This document shows positions 22,201 through 32,398 of a stretch of 64,000 nt of DNA, piece after piece. The notes beneath the pieces are model-generated. The model was not told the origin of the DNA. It made no database searches and saw nothing but the letters and a program-made list of their open reading frames with translations. Both the position numbers and the translations under genes were made by a program. Source of the DNA: Calycina herbarum (lineage: Eukaryota; Ascomycota; Leotiomycetes; Helotiales; Pezizellaceae). Location: the NCBI GenBank assembly GCA_001414485.1, contig LLEY01000113.1, positions 124,001 through 188,000 on the forward strand, written 5' to 3'. How positions within the stretch are numbered: the stretch's first letter is position 1; each line of letters begins with the position of its first letter.

Positions 22201-23477
22201 GGGTTTGATGTATCGTGGTCTTGAATTCGATTCCAAGGAGTGCTATGGTTCAGTGAGTCCATAGATATCATGCTAAAGCCTTCGCTTTCCATTATTGTAT
22301 CAAATTCTCTCGTTTGATCGACACCATTTCCATCTTCGTGGTCATCCTCGTCCACTGCATCTTCCGGTCCACCTTCCCCATCGTATTGGCCATTTTCATT
22401 AGAGGACACCGAGCCTAACCTAGTTGATGGAGAACCGAGGCCGTCAGCGAATGGCTCTTCTAAATGCTGCGATCTTAAAGGCTCCAGGGAGAGCGAGGGT
22501 TGATTGGCAAAATCTGCGTCCATTTGTTCTGTCGCATCAAGAGTTTTAGGACTTGACCATCCAGGCTTTCGAGGAGTTTCGTTGCCAGGACTGAATCTTG
22601 CAATTAAAACATCTTCTTGACCCTTTCGATTGGGGTTTGGTCTTCGGCTGTAATCGTTCGACTGGATTGGGGAGGATGCGGGGTTGTGTTCGACAAAGTT
22701 ATCCTCCATATCATGTTCAGAACCAGCATTGTTGTTATCCTGGTTCAAATGCGCAATGTCCTCTTCGTTCATCGCCTTCCTTCTCCCTCGACCTTTCTTA
22801 TTCGTGGAATTCGATACCATTTCGTGTGCGTCGTTGGCCTCGGCTGGCGAGGAAGACTTTTGTTGTGATCCTTTCCTTGCTCGCGACTGTGTTGTTCGTT
22901 TCCGTCCGGGTACGTCTATACTTCTGCCAACTGAAAAGGTCTTATCTTGGTCATCCTCCCATCCTGGTTCTCCAAACGACTTTCTCCTGGGAGTTGCTCT
23001 CCGAGTCGGTGTGCCAGCGCGCGTGCGCTTCTTTGGCGGAATTGGAGTCCCAGTTGACTTCCTTGGCCTTCCTTTCTTCTTGGGCGTCATGGCTGGTTGC
23101 CCTTCGTTCTCAGTATCTGATAAGCCCTTGACAGGAACGGTGGTGGTAAAAGTTCTTTCCTTCCTCCGGTCTCGAGGCGCGTGAGAATTCAAGGGCGATT
23201 CCTCCTCGCCACCGATGTAATTTGTGTAGAACCCCTCGGCGTCTGATTCCCCAGCTTCCACGGTGACTCTGATCTTCTGGGGAGAAAGCGTGTCTCCTAC
23301 ATCCAATTCGAAGGTTTGTTTTTTGGGCGAGCTTCCACTCATTGGGATGGACATTCGTGGTTTTGCGGATCGTCGCGTCTGCGACTTGGGTCTCGAGGAG
23401 CCATAGCCATGGAATGTAGGCGTGTCGTTCAGGGGATCCGGCGAAGAGGACATCTCGTCGCGTCGCGTATTCGGCAT
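19296..23477 (-). CDS. very large AT-hook DNA-binding protein
   Basis: Intronless 1393-aa protein starting at the ATG at 23477 (MPNTRRDEMSSSPDPLNDTP); the open frame extends upstream to 23699 without better support. AT-hook motifs are visible: KKKGRPRKSTG near residue 138 and NKKGRGRRK near residue 230. A basic TPTRRATPRRKS block lies close by. Most of the chain is disordered and rich in Ser, Pro and Glu. It has internal repeats: two DDSFS-centred segments (about residues 520-575) and two IPQKTxFxPRxR segments (about 1110-1200). The C-terminal 115 residues are a compact domain with TWTRDHWLLLEQIVWSWK and VVSRLVGRTVSSGGRSMVLQQWHLEAVDEFR. It resembles the Pezizomycotina proteins usually called AT DNA-binding protein. 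A chromatin or genome-structure role is inferred. It is divergent from the CmcJ-like gene. Confidence 0.75.
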   Translation of the reverse strand: MPNTRRDEMSSSPDPLNDTPTFHGYGSSRPKSQTRRSAKPRMSIPMSGSSPKKQTFELDVGDTLSPQKIRVTVEAGESDAEGFYTNYIGGEEESPLNSHAPRDRRKERTFTTTVPVKGLSDTENEGQPAMTPKKKGRPRKSTGTPIPPKKRTRAGTPTRRATPRRKSFGEPGWEDDQDKTFSVGRSIDVPGRKRTTQSRARKGSQQKSSSPAEANDAHEMVSNSTNKKGRGRRKAMNEEDIAHLNQDNNNAGSEHDMEDNFVEHNPASSPIQSNDYSRRPNPNRKGQEDVLIARFSPGNETPRKPGWSSPKTLDATEQMDADFANQPSLSLEPLRSQHLEEPFADGLGSPSTRLGSVSSNENGQYDGEGGPEDAVDEDDHEDGNGVDQTREFDTIMESEGFSMISMDSLNHSTPWNRIQDHDTSNPPRDKSLLSIQQSAADEDVDVASQEREVEEARPAPSEGPQAEASSPKDALQDFDVSVTQHPQPKALSNLLSNPEVDDSFSTIAPEIFEAASPVKALPKSTFLVATIKNDEAYDDSFSAIPSAVLEAATPAAKRLATSKMDSSSVKASTQLNVPGSKSGLLSSLAIKSTSPRLLTPEETPSPPCESPMTKASTGGKTQPIGRVDGEPSVNEASTIFSQMPSSPPSRRYTYTAHLRQHRQLYPDAAETPSIMFSSPHLPPLVPQPNEQVGCLDGLSESRRPTLSPIAKAGRVLQDALVPSSSSRSRSQSLGSPFKSPSANRNPSSVARDCQLSPLEERREKAFPKLCLTDNFAASSNMKPQWARSAGQDDPFSSATRNHRSPSVEQKEQYTLELPHQPVVPDRFSSIRSRIGTVRSENEMSWQAEQEIEIISNQGSNVDNAPGNRRSVTPEPTRNSSTRQLSTPPRERTWAAERAAVSKQIDSAKDDQVVVINSDDDFKSHESDDEDFGLLLETMGTSSPMSWRKQGVPDESNNVTEKPRRSKLPSPWRKNSKRLVYSDELSHISSPVVEKRPHIAGNIIGDSIAKPLTARRTITSQFNNEIELDVELSDFQIPQKTNFKPRVREKGGLDLSALFAASPPKKLPVLPSNSGGISSQLNRQPDRETSFDSQSNQRARPETPEASSSPAEGKISFTPIPQKTGFTPRPRSRGAENLPSKLFDISKSTIKFGTAPSNAQSLNSFPQSRSNLPLSGTPASDLPSSPDYMNDGNSSKTSTSEKENQKADDSTLKWAENVGLAANPLRPGPLHLSPTKSILRSPLKAPAPRPGIQDSPSKAVAWVSSSPNPSSPLYRPLSATTWTRDHWLLLEQIVWSWKPENRNYGREDVYGSVRRRHDTRVVSRLVGRTVSSGGRSMVLQQWHLEAVDEFRNKVPGWEEKGVATRVFSLVVAEEDRRARRIVQASMGGGGSREV

Positions 23478-24198
23478 GGCGATGGCTTCAAAAGTTTTGG
23501 AGGGGAATTGGGGCCAGCATATGAGCACGTCCGTATAATGTTTACGAGCTATTGTAATGTTGACAATATGCCAGATTGGGTGTAAGCGGCGCTCCACGTC
23601 TTTTAGTTCGGACCAGTGACCGGGCCGATTATGGGATAACCTTAAATCAGCCGTGTCAGCCACCCGACAGCTTTCCGAGTGCGGGGAAAATAGTTGCATT
23701 TATTTGCCACTTGAAATCCCGTACTCGAGTACAACGACCTCCGAACGGCATGCGTTCATCATTTCTTGTAAGATGATTTAAGGCGTGCTTGACACTTGAC
23801 ACAGCGTGGTGCTTGACAATTCACTCACCTCTGCAATACTAATCGTTTCCGACTCAAGCCTCCTGAATGGACGCCCTTCGCCAGTCCAAGAGTCCAAGAG
23901 AGCGAAGGTGAAACTTTACTTCGGCTGATCGGCCATTATCGATTTGTATTTCTAAGGCCATAAATGACGTGCGAGGTGCTTACAATATCACCAACACCAT
24001 CGTCGGCTTGAATCGTAAAAGGTCGGCTTTAGTCTCCTATATATTACTATCCATCTTCTCTCTTTGTCTCAAACTAATTCCACTTCCATCACAACAAATC
24101 CAGCACACCAAGCAGCTATCAACTCACTCCACTACTTTACCTCGGCCTGTCAGACAACCGTTCTCCGCAGTAAGGCCAACCTCCAAATCCTCTATACA

Positions 24199-25128
24199 AT
24201 GGCAACCGCAGCAACTTTCTCCGCCACTCCGGCTCATCTCCTCTCCCAACCAAAACTATCGGAAGTAGAGACAACAACACAAGCCAATGGCAGCTCTTAC
24301 ATTCCCCGCGGTGACACAATTGTCACATTAAACTATTTCCAGCCTCCCGAGGATGGAGCTGTCCCATTCAACTATGTCGAAGCCCCTCCTGAGGGTCAAC
24401 CCCAGCGAAACTACGGGGATGTCGATATCAAGGTTCCAATCAAGGACATTCGCGGCCACGAAGACGAGTACACCCTAGACAAAGACGCTTTCAAAGTCGT
24501 TTCCAACGTCCCCGAGTCCACAGAGAAAGAGTTTGTGGATGATAAGTCCATTGAGAGAAACTACTATCCCGAGGTGGAGAAATTGATTCTGGACAACATT
24601 CCTGGCAGTAACAGAGTTATTTTCTTCGATCACACCATTCGTCGTTCGACCCCCGGTGCCAACCGTGCTCCGGTCACTCGAGTCCATATTGATCAAACTA
24701 AAACCTCCGCTCCCCAGCGAGTTATCCGACACGCACCTGAAGATGCGGAAAAGCTCCTTCAAGGAAGACACCGAATCATTAATATCTGGCGTCCACTAAA
24801 CGGCCCTGTGCAAGCAAGTCCTCTTGGGTTTGCGTCCTCCTCGACTTTGAAAGACGAAGATCTCATTCCCATCGAGCACCGATACCCCGATCGAACTGGT
24901 GAAATCGCTGGTATCAGATATAACGAGGGTCAGAAATGGCATTACCTTTCTGGGATGAAGAATGACGAGAGATTATTCTTGGAGTGCTTTGACAGTGAGG
25001 CTTTGAAGGCTGGTTCCGAAGTCCAAGGTGGTAGAGTTCCGCATACGGCATTTACCGATCCTCGCACGCCTGAAGGTGCTGTTGGCAGAGATAGCATTGA
25101 AGTGAGGACTTTGGTCTTTGGCCCATGA
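24199..25128 (+). CDS. CmcJ/NvfI-like Fe(II)/2-oxoglutarate-type oxygenase
   Basis: 309-aa intronless protein of the fungal family called CmcJ-like, AsaB-like or GA4-desaturase-like, whose characterised members act in secondary metabolism. The ATG at 24199 (MATAATFSATPAHLLSQPKL) is the first in frame. Family features include the opening strand TIVTLNYFQPPEDGAVPFNYVE, then IFFDHTIRRSTPG, TRVHIDQT (candidate His-x-Asp iron ligands), INIWRPLNGPVQASPL and IRYNEGQKWHYLSGMKNDE (candidate second His). The end FTDPRTPEGAVGRDSIEVRT is typical. No other biosynthetic genes flank it, so it is not in an evident cluster and the substrate is unknown. It shares a 720-bp upstream region with the AT-hook gene. 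Confidence 0.8.
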   Translation: MATAATFSATPAHLLSQPKLSEVETTTQANGSSYIPRGDTIVTLNYFQPPEDGAVPFNYVEAPPEGQPQRNYGDVDIKVPIKDIRGHEDEYTLDKDAFKVVSNVPESTEKEFVDDKSIERNYYPEVEKLILDNIPGSNRVIFFDHTIRRSTPGANRAPVTRVHIDQTKTSAPQRVIRHAPEDAEKLLQGRHRIINIWRPLNGPVQASPLGFASSSTLKDEDLIPIEHRYPDRTGEIAGIRYNEGQKWHYLSGMKNDERLFLECFDSEALKAGSEVQGGRVPHTAFTDPRTPEGAVGRDSIEVRTLVFGP

Positions 25129-25972
25129 GCTAGTTGGCTTGGATGTTAAGATATTGTATTATGATTTAGAGGGCTGGTGGGCTTAGCATACGAATTTGAT
25201 ATTTTTTCTCCTATTATTTTACTGCAGCCGTTTTTCTTTTCCGTTGTGTGATATAATGTTAGGTCAGTACCTTGATGCAACTCCATAGCTTGAAGAGCGG
25301 CCATAGGTACGGTAGTTGGTTGGCGGCAAGTCTGGACGTGCTAGTATGAGTCCCTGTCATCATTCTTCATACATCTGAGGGGGAAAATTCTAACTGCTTA
25401 GAATAACTAGGTAAAAAGGACAAGACTTACCAGAACACTTCAAACAAGGAATATCACTTATTGCTTCCTATCAATTGATACTCTGCTGATTGACTTAATT
25501 GTCCCAGGCTTTCTAGAATAATATATTTATTATCTCTTATTAAGGTCTACGGCGAACGTTGACAAGGACTCTTACAATCTTATTGAAGAGATATCGATGG
25601 TGAATGTTGCCACAAGTCACACGACCTCTTGCCCGGAAGACACTGAGGTATAAGACTTAGAGTGTATATAGGTGAGTAAGGAAAGGCAAAACTCGCACTG
25701 CAGTGCGAGTTTCGAACTCCAGTTCCCGGCACATCATGAATACCAATCACTAACCCATCTTAAGCTCCATTTTCTATTCGGTATTCGGTGAATCATCTGC
25801 TATCTTAACCCCGCTTTCCCTTTATTCTATCTATGACTTAGCACTAACGCATTTCAAACGTCCCAAAGAACGCGAACTCAACAATACCCAGTTTGAAAGC
25901 TTACCAAACAGTTTGAAGTCGAGCTAGAACCAACTCCAGGTTTCTCAAAACAAGACACTCCCAAAATTCAAG
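25129..25972. other. AT-rich intergenic region
   Basis: About 840 bp without coding. It includes TAGAATAA-type motifs similar to the dispersed relic repeats and a 24-nt perfect palindrome at 25689-25712. Confidence 0.5.
25689..25712. repeat. 24-nt perfect palindrome
   Basis: AAACTCGCACTG followed directly by its reverse complement CAGTGCGAGTTT. The bases after it, GTTTCGAACTCC, resemble a tRNA T-arm on the minus strand, but no full tRNA fold can be drawn. It could be a cruciform-forming site or a repressor-type operator. Confidence 0.6.
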
Positions 25973-27133
25973 ATGGAAGATCCCCTCGCTCCCCCAGATA
26001 CTCCACCCCCTCCGATCCCATCCCGTTCTCCAGACCGAAAATCGGCGCCAGAACGACTTGAAACTCCCAAAAGCGTCGTGCCTTCAACCCAAAAATCAAC
26101 TCAACAGATCCAAACCCCAAATCAAGAGTTCCAAGAACCATATCAAGAGCTCAAGACCCACGACCCAGAACCATTCACCCTCGAAGAACAACTAGCAGCC
26201 TACATCCATCACCTCCAGCACCAACATAACCAAGAAATCGCATTCCTCCAACAAGACCTGCACCTCGAAAAATCCAAACGCGTTCACATAAATCAAGAAC
26301 ACATCCAAGAACGCTTAGCCTTGGAATCCAAAATCCAAGATCTCACCCTCCAACTCTCAACTACACAAGCGCAGATACCAGGAACATTCGAGAATAAATG
26401 TTCAAACCTCGAGAAATTGCGAGAAGAATTTCTTGAAATTAGGACGGAGGAACTCGCGATTTTGGTTTGTGAAACTTATTCGACGATTGATTTGCTTAAT
26501 TTACTTGATGGGGAGGGGAAGGGGAGTAGTTCCGAACCGGGGACGAAGCGGCAATATGGGAATGATTATCGAATATGGAGTGGAGTATTTTTGAAATACA
26601 TCGAAATCTTACACACCATGTACTCACAAACCCACCCCTCTCTCCTATCCGCAGTCCTCAAATTCCATCGCGAGATCTTGAGGTTATCAGAGAGTTACTC
26701 GTGGAAAGATCAAGTTCTCCCGTTGGCACTTTTCCATCATGGGATGGTGAAGAAGGAGGGTGTTACAAAGGCTGAGAACTGGGGGATTCCTGAGAAGACT
26801 AGGAGGAGGTTTTGTCCGGACAAGAAGACGGATGGGGATGGGGAGAGCGTGAAGGAGAAAGGGAGGTTAACAGCCTTGTCGGATAAGTTTAAGGATAATG
26901 AGATGCTGAGGGGGTATACGAGTTTGAAAGAACGGTATGTTGGACCTAAGCTGGGGAGTGTATTGGGGGAGAGTAAGGGGAAGGTTGGAAATGAGAGTAA
27001 AGTTACTATTGCAGAGAGTGTTAGGGGAGATGAGAAAGAAAGTAAAGTCACTCGTGCGAGGGGTAGTAGAGAACACGTTAGAGGTGATAGGAGGCGAGCT
27101 GATGCTTTGAGGTATGGGTATACTCTTACATAG
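25973..27133 (+). CDS. orphan coiled-coil protein
   Basis: 386-aa single-exon open frame starting MEDPLAPPDTPPPPIPSRSP. The N-terminus is Pro-rich. Residues 70-170 are Gln/Glu/Leu-rich and predicted coiled coil (EEQLAAYIHHLQHQHNQEIA and following). A compact part at about 175-255 has aromatic and Leu residues (YRIWSGVFLKYIEILHTMYS). The C-terminal 120 residues are Lys/Arg/Glu-rich with KESKVT repeats. No known family, signal peptide or membrane segment is recognised. Codon use changes between the CA-rich first half and GG-rich second half. It lies in a repeat-bordered accessory region. Confidence 0.6.
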   Translation: MEDPLAPPDTPPPPIPSRSPDRKSAPERLETPKSVVPSTQKSTQQIQTPNQEFQEPYQELKTHDPEPFTLEEQLAAYIHHLQHQHNQEIAFLQQDLHLEKSKRVHINQEHIQERLALESKIQDLTLQLSTTQAQIPGTFENKCSNLEKLREEFLEIRTEELAILVCETYSTIDLLNLLDGEGKGSSSEPGTKRQYGNDYRIWSGVFLKYIEILHTMYSQTHPSLLSAVLKFHREILRLSESYSWKDQVLPLALFHHGMVKKEGVTKAENWGIPEKTRRRFCPDKKTDGDGESVKEKGRLTALSDKFKDNEMLRGYTSLKERYVGPKLGSVLGESKGKVGNESKVTIAESVRGDEKESKVTRARGSREHVRGDRRRADALRYGYTLT

Positions 27134-28246
27134 AGGAGATTCAATTTTTATTCCTCGTGTAGAGAAGTGTGATGGGCTCGGTGTGAAACAGTGATCCTAG
27201 CAAGAGGTCCAGCCATCCTTTCAGCTAACACTTAATTAAAGAAATTATTCCAAAGGACAATAATATTGAAATACAACTATACCACTTACATTGATCACTT
27301 GCTTTGCGCAAGAATCCGTGCCGTTTATCATTGACATACTTCCAAATACTTAAGCAAAATATCCGAGTTACATCAGAAAATGTTATTTGGTAGATACTAT
27401 TTCGGTGTAGGCTGAATAATGACAGGGGTTCATACACCATAAGCAACACTTACTGAATAAAGATGTACCAATATATCTGGGAGAGTTTACTTGATTGGAT
27501 GTCGAAGTTCACTGAACATGTGACTTTTTCGTTTTTTAAGTAGTAGAACTACTTAAAAAGTGGTGCGATGTACAACAAAACGGTTCTAGACAAGGTCACA
27601 TGTTCCAGCAATTCGGTACGAGATTCATACATTCTTTATTTATCTGGAAATTTGCTAGATAACTGTTTCCTCCTATAATTTTGTTATTGGGGTGTACGCT
27701 GAACGGTGACATGATCTCGCAAGCTCTTATTCGTTAAGTCATTCATGTTTATGTCTAAAGCTACGGTCTGTTGATGAGTACTAGAGGAAATAGCAGCTAT
27801 TGTTGAACCATAAGAATATGTGACCAAAGCCACGCTTGATTAAGAGTGGTTTGGCCCATTCGCGTGGCAAGGGTTCGCAACAACCGCGAATTGATTCAAC
27901 ACCTCGACATATATATCTAATCGCGATGGAAGTTTGGTTTGAAGCCCTTGGACGTTATCCAGAAGCTCTTATAAGAATCAGTTGAGAACATGATAAACAA
28001 ACTTGTCACATAATTTTCAAGTGTTGAGCGACCGTTTTTTGATTCACGAGACCTGAATTATTGAGATCTCCAGCTATAATCTATTCGGGGAGAAGAATCA
28101 CACATCCGATATTCCTCTTAATCCGATGAACTCTGTGAAGGTGAATGATTTCTCGTGACTTGGATTTCTTGTATAAATTATTGAAGATTTTACACTCATT
28201 TACGGAGTGAATACATTTTTTCCATCGATTTTTGGCCTACTTAAGC
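27134..28246. other. repeat-bearing intergenic region
   Basis: About 1.1 kb, AT-rich, no gene. It holds two relatives of the dispersed relic repeat: about 27225-27450, ending GTGTAGGCTGAATAATGACAGGG, and about 27640-27740, with GTGTACGCTGAACGGTGACA. The last 250 bp are the upstream region of the gene at 28247. Confidence 0.5.
27225..27450 (+). repeat. dispersed relic repeat, copy B
   Basis: Same order of landmarks as the copy at 7020-7230: an ATTATTC...AATAAT start, then GATA(C/T)TATT, then GTGTAGGCTGAATAATGACAGGG. The match at the right end is about 23 nt with one or two differences. The rest is strongly diverged. Confidence 0.45.
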
Positions 28247-29386
28247 ATGGCTTCGTTTACTCAATCTCTAAGACAACTTTTGGAATCCCTTCCACAGCCA
28301 AACTCAAATCGACTGATCACGATGGCAGTCAGCGACTACGCCTTCGCTCCACCATCTGCCCCGAGGCAAGACTCCGAGGATGCCATTCCTTGGGATGACT
28401 CGGTTGCACGTATGAAGATTGGTATTGCACAACTTCAACTCCAAAGCATTGCAGAACTGGCACATTACGTCTATCGAAACAGTCTTTTGACGAAAGGATA
28501 TGAAATAGAACTTCGCGACCTCGCTTGGCAGCTCGCTATGCAGGCAAAGCGACTTAGCAAACTAGGAACAATTTTAAAACAACAAGATGAAGCTACTGAG
28601 CTGATCCAACCAATCCCGGAGACCGATCGTGCCGCTAAAGTTTACGACGACATGGTTGTGGCTTCAACATATTATACAACACTAGAAACTCTCTTCTTAG
28701 AGTGCACCGGAGAACCATTGCCCAAAGTCAGACCAGGCATCGACGAGTGGGATCGCTTACCAGAAACCGAAAAAACCAAGAAGGATTTCAAAGATTGTAA
28801 GGCAAGATGCACTTCACGCCAGAATCGTATCGCAGCTCTCCAGTCATACATCGAAGCCCAAAGTACAATCACGAAAACAGACGTCCGCGAAACCCATCGT
28901 TGCACTTGGCCGGGCCTCCTGTTCAACATAAAGTTTGCCGGAGCGCGTCGACAAACCATTCCCACCCCGTCCCCTGAATCTTTGGCCAAAATCTACGCCA
29001 CCTTGACGGAATCTATGAAAGCCGAATTTGAGAGAGCTATTCTGCACCGTGCGCCTCCAAGAAGTACGGATTACACCTCGGAGCAAACGCAGCTCTTTTT
29101 CATACACCGCAAGGACTACTATGCCTTTATCGGACTATGGTTGGTAGAGCACAACTCGGGTTTGGAAAAGCCAGAGGGTTTTGAGGAGTTCAAGAAAGCT
29201 GTTGCTGGTAATTGGAAGCAGTACACTGAGAACAGTGAGAATACGCCTACTAGCGAAAGTAGTAAGTGAAGTCTACTTTTACCTTTCTATCGTGTTCAAG
29301 ACCTGGAAGAGGTATGCTAATGAAAAGCAGTGGAATCAGTCAAGCCCGATGATGCGGATGCAGAAAGTCAAGTCAAGCATGATTGA
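28247..29386 (+). CDS. orphan protein with acidic tail
   Basis: Exon 1 is 28247-29261 and exon 2 is 29331-29386, joined by a GTAAGT to GCAG intron with a GCTAATG branch site, giving 356 aa. Without splicing the frame stops at 29269 (341 aa). The spliced tail (ESVKPDDADAESQVKHD) is acidic and in frame, so splicing is preferred. The N-terminus is MASFTQSLRQLLESLP, and an internal Met at residue 26 is an alternative start. The body is mostly helical, with QLQLQSIAELAHYVYRNSLL and a Trp/Phe-rich block CTWPGLLFNIKFAGARRQTI. No known domain is recognised. Confidence 0.6.
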
Positions 29387-29813
29387 TTCTCGTGCTCCCG
29401 GCTGTGCTATCCTACCCCTCTTTTCCCCTTCTTAGGCGAGTTTTCGCATAATTAATAAATTACATTTTTACACAAAATACAGGTGATTGTAACTGTTCAT
29501 GATCTATAGTAAGCCGCTGGAGAATATATGTTCAAAGTTGTGAAAGCTATGTTAGGTGGACTTTTGACAAATTGTACAGAAAATGTGAGAGGGATAGGAA
29601 AGTTGTGTATATGGTAGGTTGTTTGCAATTTAAAATTGATCATTTGATAAAATAGGAGGATTCAGCTGGCCCAAAGAATCGCTTTTGCGTTTCATCAACG
29701 TGAATTCCAACCATGCTGATCCAACATGGCTTTACCACGCAAGCGAACCCCTATGCCTCTTCAATCCCATAATCCCACACATGCTAAACCAACAAGCCCA
29801 TCCCTGGCAGAGC

Positions 29814-30921
29814 TCACATAATTAAGCAGGCATCACTAGAAAAATTATGTGAACAAAGTGCGTTGACCAGGGATTTATCGAATGGCTCGGGACGATTCTC
29901 AACCGCTTTCATTCGGCTCAAAATCTCAAGCTCTTTCTCATGATCTGGGTGATCTTTTCCAACGCAGTAACGGTCAACATCCAGCTCTTTCTCTGCGAAT
30001 AAGACCGCCAGCCTTTTCTTGTTTAACTTCACGCAGTATCAAGCCGCATCATGATAACTAGATGAGCGTAAGAATATTGCCGTTTGAAGCAACCTAGGTT
30101 ATAAACTGACGATATCCCAAGATCACGGTTTAGCAAGCCTTCCGATTGTTGAATAGCTGCGATTCTCTGGGCCGCTTTCAGGGCTTTCCCCCATGATTCC
30201 TCTTTACCAAAACGGGAATTCATTGCCAGCCGTTGATCAAGGTTGACAAGCTCGGCTCTCTTCAGCTCTCTATTGTTGCCCTGTGGAGTGTCTTCGCAGG
30301 CAGGGCATACGCACAGAAAGCCCCATTTCTTCAATTCGCCTTGACGCTGGCTTCGAGTACGATTGGTGCCATTATTGTACATAACAAAGAGCTCCTCGTC
30401 GACCTGGAGATCGCGTACTGCATGGAAGGTTCCTTTCTCCAGGTTCGTATTGTAGGCAAAGTGTATATTTGAAATACACGAGTGATTGATGCGAGAGCTA
30501 AGCAAAAAGACTGCGGAATTAAACGCATTCGCTGCACTGATTGAAAGAACTTCTCGATGCAATTTTGGAATATTTTCCCAAGGCTTCCCCACCTCACGCT
30601 CCGTTGCCCTTTTAAAGTCGTCGCACGCATATGCGTACAGTCCCAAGTATGACTCCTGTTGCAGAGACGTAAGGCTTTCAAACTCTTGCACAGTATAATT
30701 TGCCTCAAAGTCTTCACGTGCGACTCAGAGAAGTGCAGATTCCGCAATGACACGAGTGCCACGAGGGATAAGAGCTTTCGCAAAGATGCCGAGACCCTTT
30801 CCTACTGCTTCTCTGACCTCGATGAGATGACGAGCATCTGCGAAAGATTTTAGTGAGAGTTGCTTCAAACGCCTGAAGAATTGGAGGTTATACCACCAGT
30901 TGCCTCTGGCTCTTTTGTCAT
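29814..30921 (-). pseudogene. SET-domain protein gene with disabling lesions
   Basis: Exon 1 is 30921-30894 and the second exon starts at 30837, after a 56-nt intron ending TTTCGCAG. The sequence then runs through a SET-N block (IEVREAVGKGLGIFAKALIPRGTRVIAE) and hits an in-frame TGA at 30727-30725. Immediately after it, still in frame, the family sequence resumes: LQQESYLGLYAY, then RINHSCISNIHFAYN (the SET RINHSC core), FHAVRDLQVDEELFVMYN and a post-SET WGFLCVCPAC. Near 30030 the frame changes again before LAVLFAEKELDVDRYC and the end at 29814. That second break could hide an intron with a poor donor. Intact homologues are SET-domain methyltransferase-like proteins of fungi. The TGA could arise from one C-to-T change. 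Confidence 0.65.
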
Positions 30922-32398
30922 GATTTTGAAGGACGCGGGTTATTGACTTGATTCACAAGACCAGAATATCCAGGTGGAGTCCTTCTCATCGACCTTTATA
31001 TGAATGATAAAGAAGTTAGTGCAACTTGCAGTGTTTGAATTTGGACGGAGGGTGACGTTCAGTATGTAGCAAACGGCTAATGCAACTACCTTATAAAACA
31101 GCACCGAGCCAACCACAGTGTGAGCAAGGAATACTCAGGTACTCAAGTAGTACTCTGAGTAGTGTGAGTAGAGTAGAGTAGAGTAGTACTTAAATCTCGG
31201 CTGAGTAGAGTAGAGTAGTTACTTATGACTACTCAAGTAGTACTCTGAGTAGTATACTATAAATAGAAATAAATAACTAAAGTACAAAGTAGTTATCCTT
31301 AAAGTCTATATCTTCATCCTTCTCCTCTTTCTTCTTTCTTTCTTCTTCAGTCTCTTCTTCTAGATAAAGGCCCTAGCTTTTCAGACTAATTATAGCCTTA
31401 TTAGTAGGTAGATTAGTATTTAGAAGTGTTCTTTTTAAGCTAGATAAATATTAGTATATATATATATATTATTAGATATTTAAGAAGGATTATTTACAAC
31501 TTATATTCCTTCTCTAAATATTTCTTTATATCTATTATAAATCTAGAAGAAACTAAGAAGACTCTCCTTTTTTACTCTAGGATTTAAGATTAAAGCTATA
31601 TATAAAGCTCTATTCTTAGATTCTAGAACTCTGCTCTTAGGATAGTACTTTCTTAGCTTAGCTATACCTTTATTAAGAGCGTCTGTAAAGATATTTTATC
31701 CCCTTTAAGAGTTAGTTATATATATATAAGTAAGAAGTAAGAAAGAGAGTAGAAAAGAGATCTCGCTTAAGCTCTTAATAGTCCGGTAAAACCTACTCCG
31801 ACGCTACTCCGAGCCTCGGTCCGGCCCGGCCCGATACAGCCCGAATACTCTGAGTACTACTCTGAGTTACTCAGAGTACTATGAGTAGTACTTAAAATCG
31901 GTTGAGTAGAGTAGAGTAGTGGTCACTACTCTACTCTACTCTACTCATTTCTCACACTGGCCAACCAAAATAAATCCTCTGTGGTTACACTACATACATT
32001 GTCACGGGACTCCTTTGGTTTGAGAAAAGGCTCAAGCTCAAAAGAGACCGATTTATAATGATTCTTGGGAAATTTAGCGACGAATTCCTGAGACTCAAAG
32101 CATGTCCTTATCTTCGAATAACTCACTATGTCTTGGACATATCCTTTGTTGTGGAAAGAATGCTCTTGTTTCAATTCTGCGACGAGATGACACTTCTGAT
32201 TCACTCGAACTTGGGTTCTCGAGCAAGAACAAGAAAGCTAGTGTTTTTGCTGGAATGAACAGCCTTCACGACTCTTGATGAAGGTAAGAAATAAAGTGTA
32301 CTTCTTTCCCAAATACAACACGCAAACAAAACCACAACACATTAAAACTACACTGCCCCTCACTAAGCCGCCTAGAGAGAAACTCCCCAACAGAGACC
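30922..32398. other. intergenic region with repeat copy 2
   Basis: About 1.5 kb without a supportable gene. Most is occupied by the GAGTAG-rich element at 31131-31945. Both flanks are unremarkable. Confidence 0.6.
31131..31945. repeat. GAGTAG-rich dispersed element, copy 2
   Basis: Pentamer AGTAG arrays with CTCTGAGTA palindromes lie at 31140-31260 and 31840-31945. Between them is a TA-rich core with almost no G or C runs and a GGTCCGGCCCGGCCCGATAC segment near 31811. Block order matches 7321-7935. The right arm (GTCACTACTCTACTCTAC) is the inverted form of the left (GTAGAGTAGAGTAGT), so the element has terminal inverted repeats. The core composition, rich in TpA, is consistent with repeat-induced point mutation. 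Confidence 0.65.

Noticed and set aside
24064..24198. N-terminal extension of the CmcJ-like protein
   Set aside because: The open frame has no ATG before 24199; the upstream part is most likely 5' leader.
24199..25128. Secondary-metabolite cluster around the oxygenase
   Set aside because: No polyketide synthase, NRPS, terpene cyclase, P450 or pathway regulator is in the window; the PDR transporter is 33 kb away.
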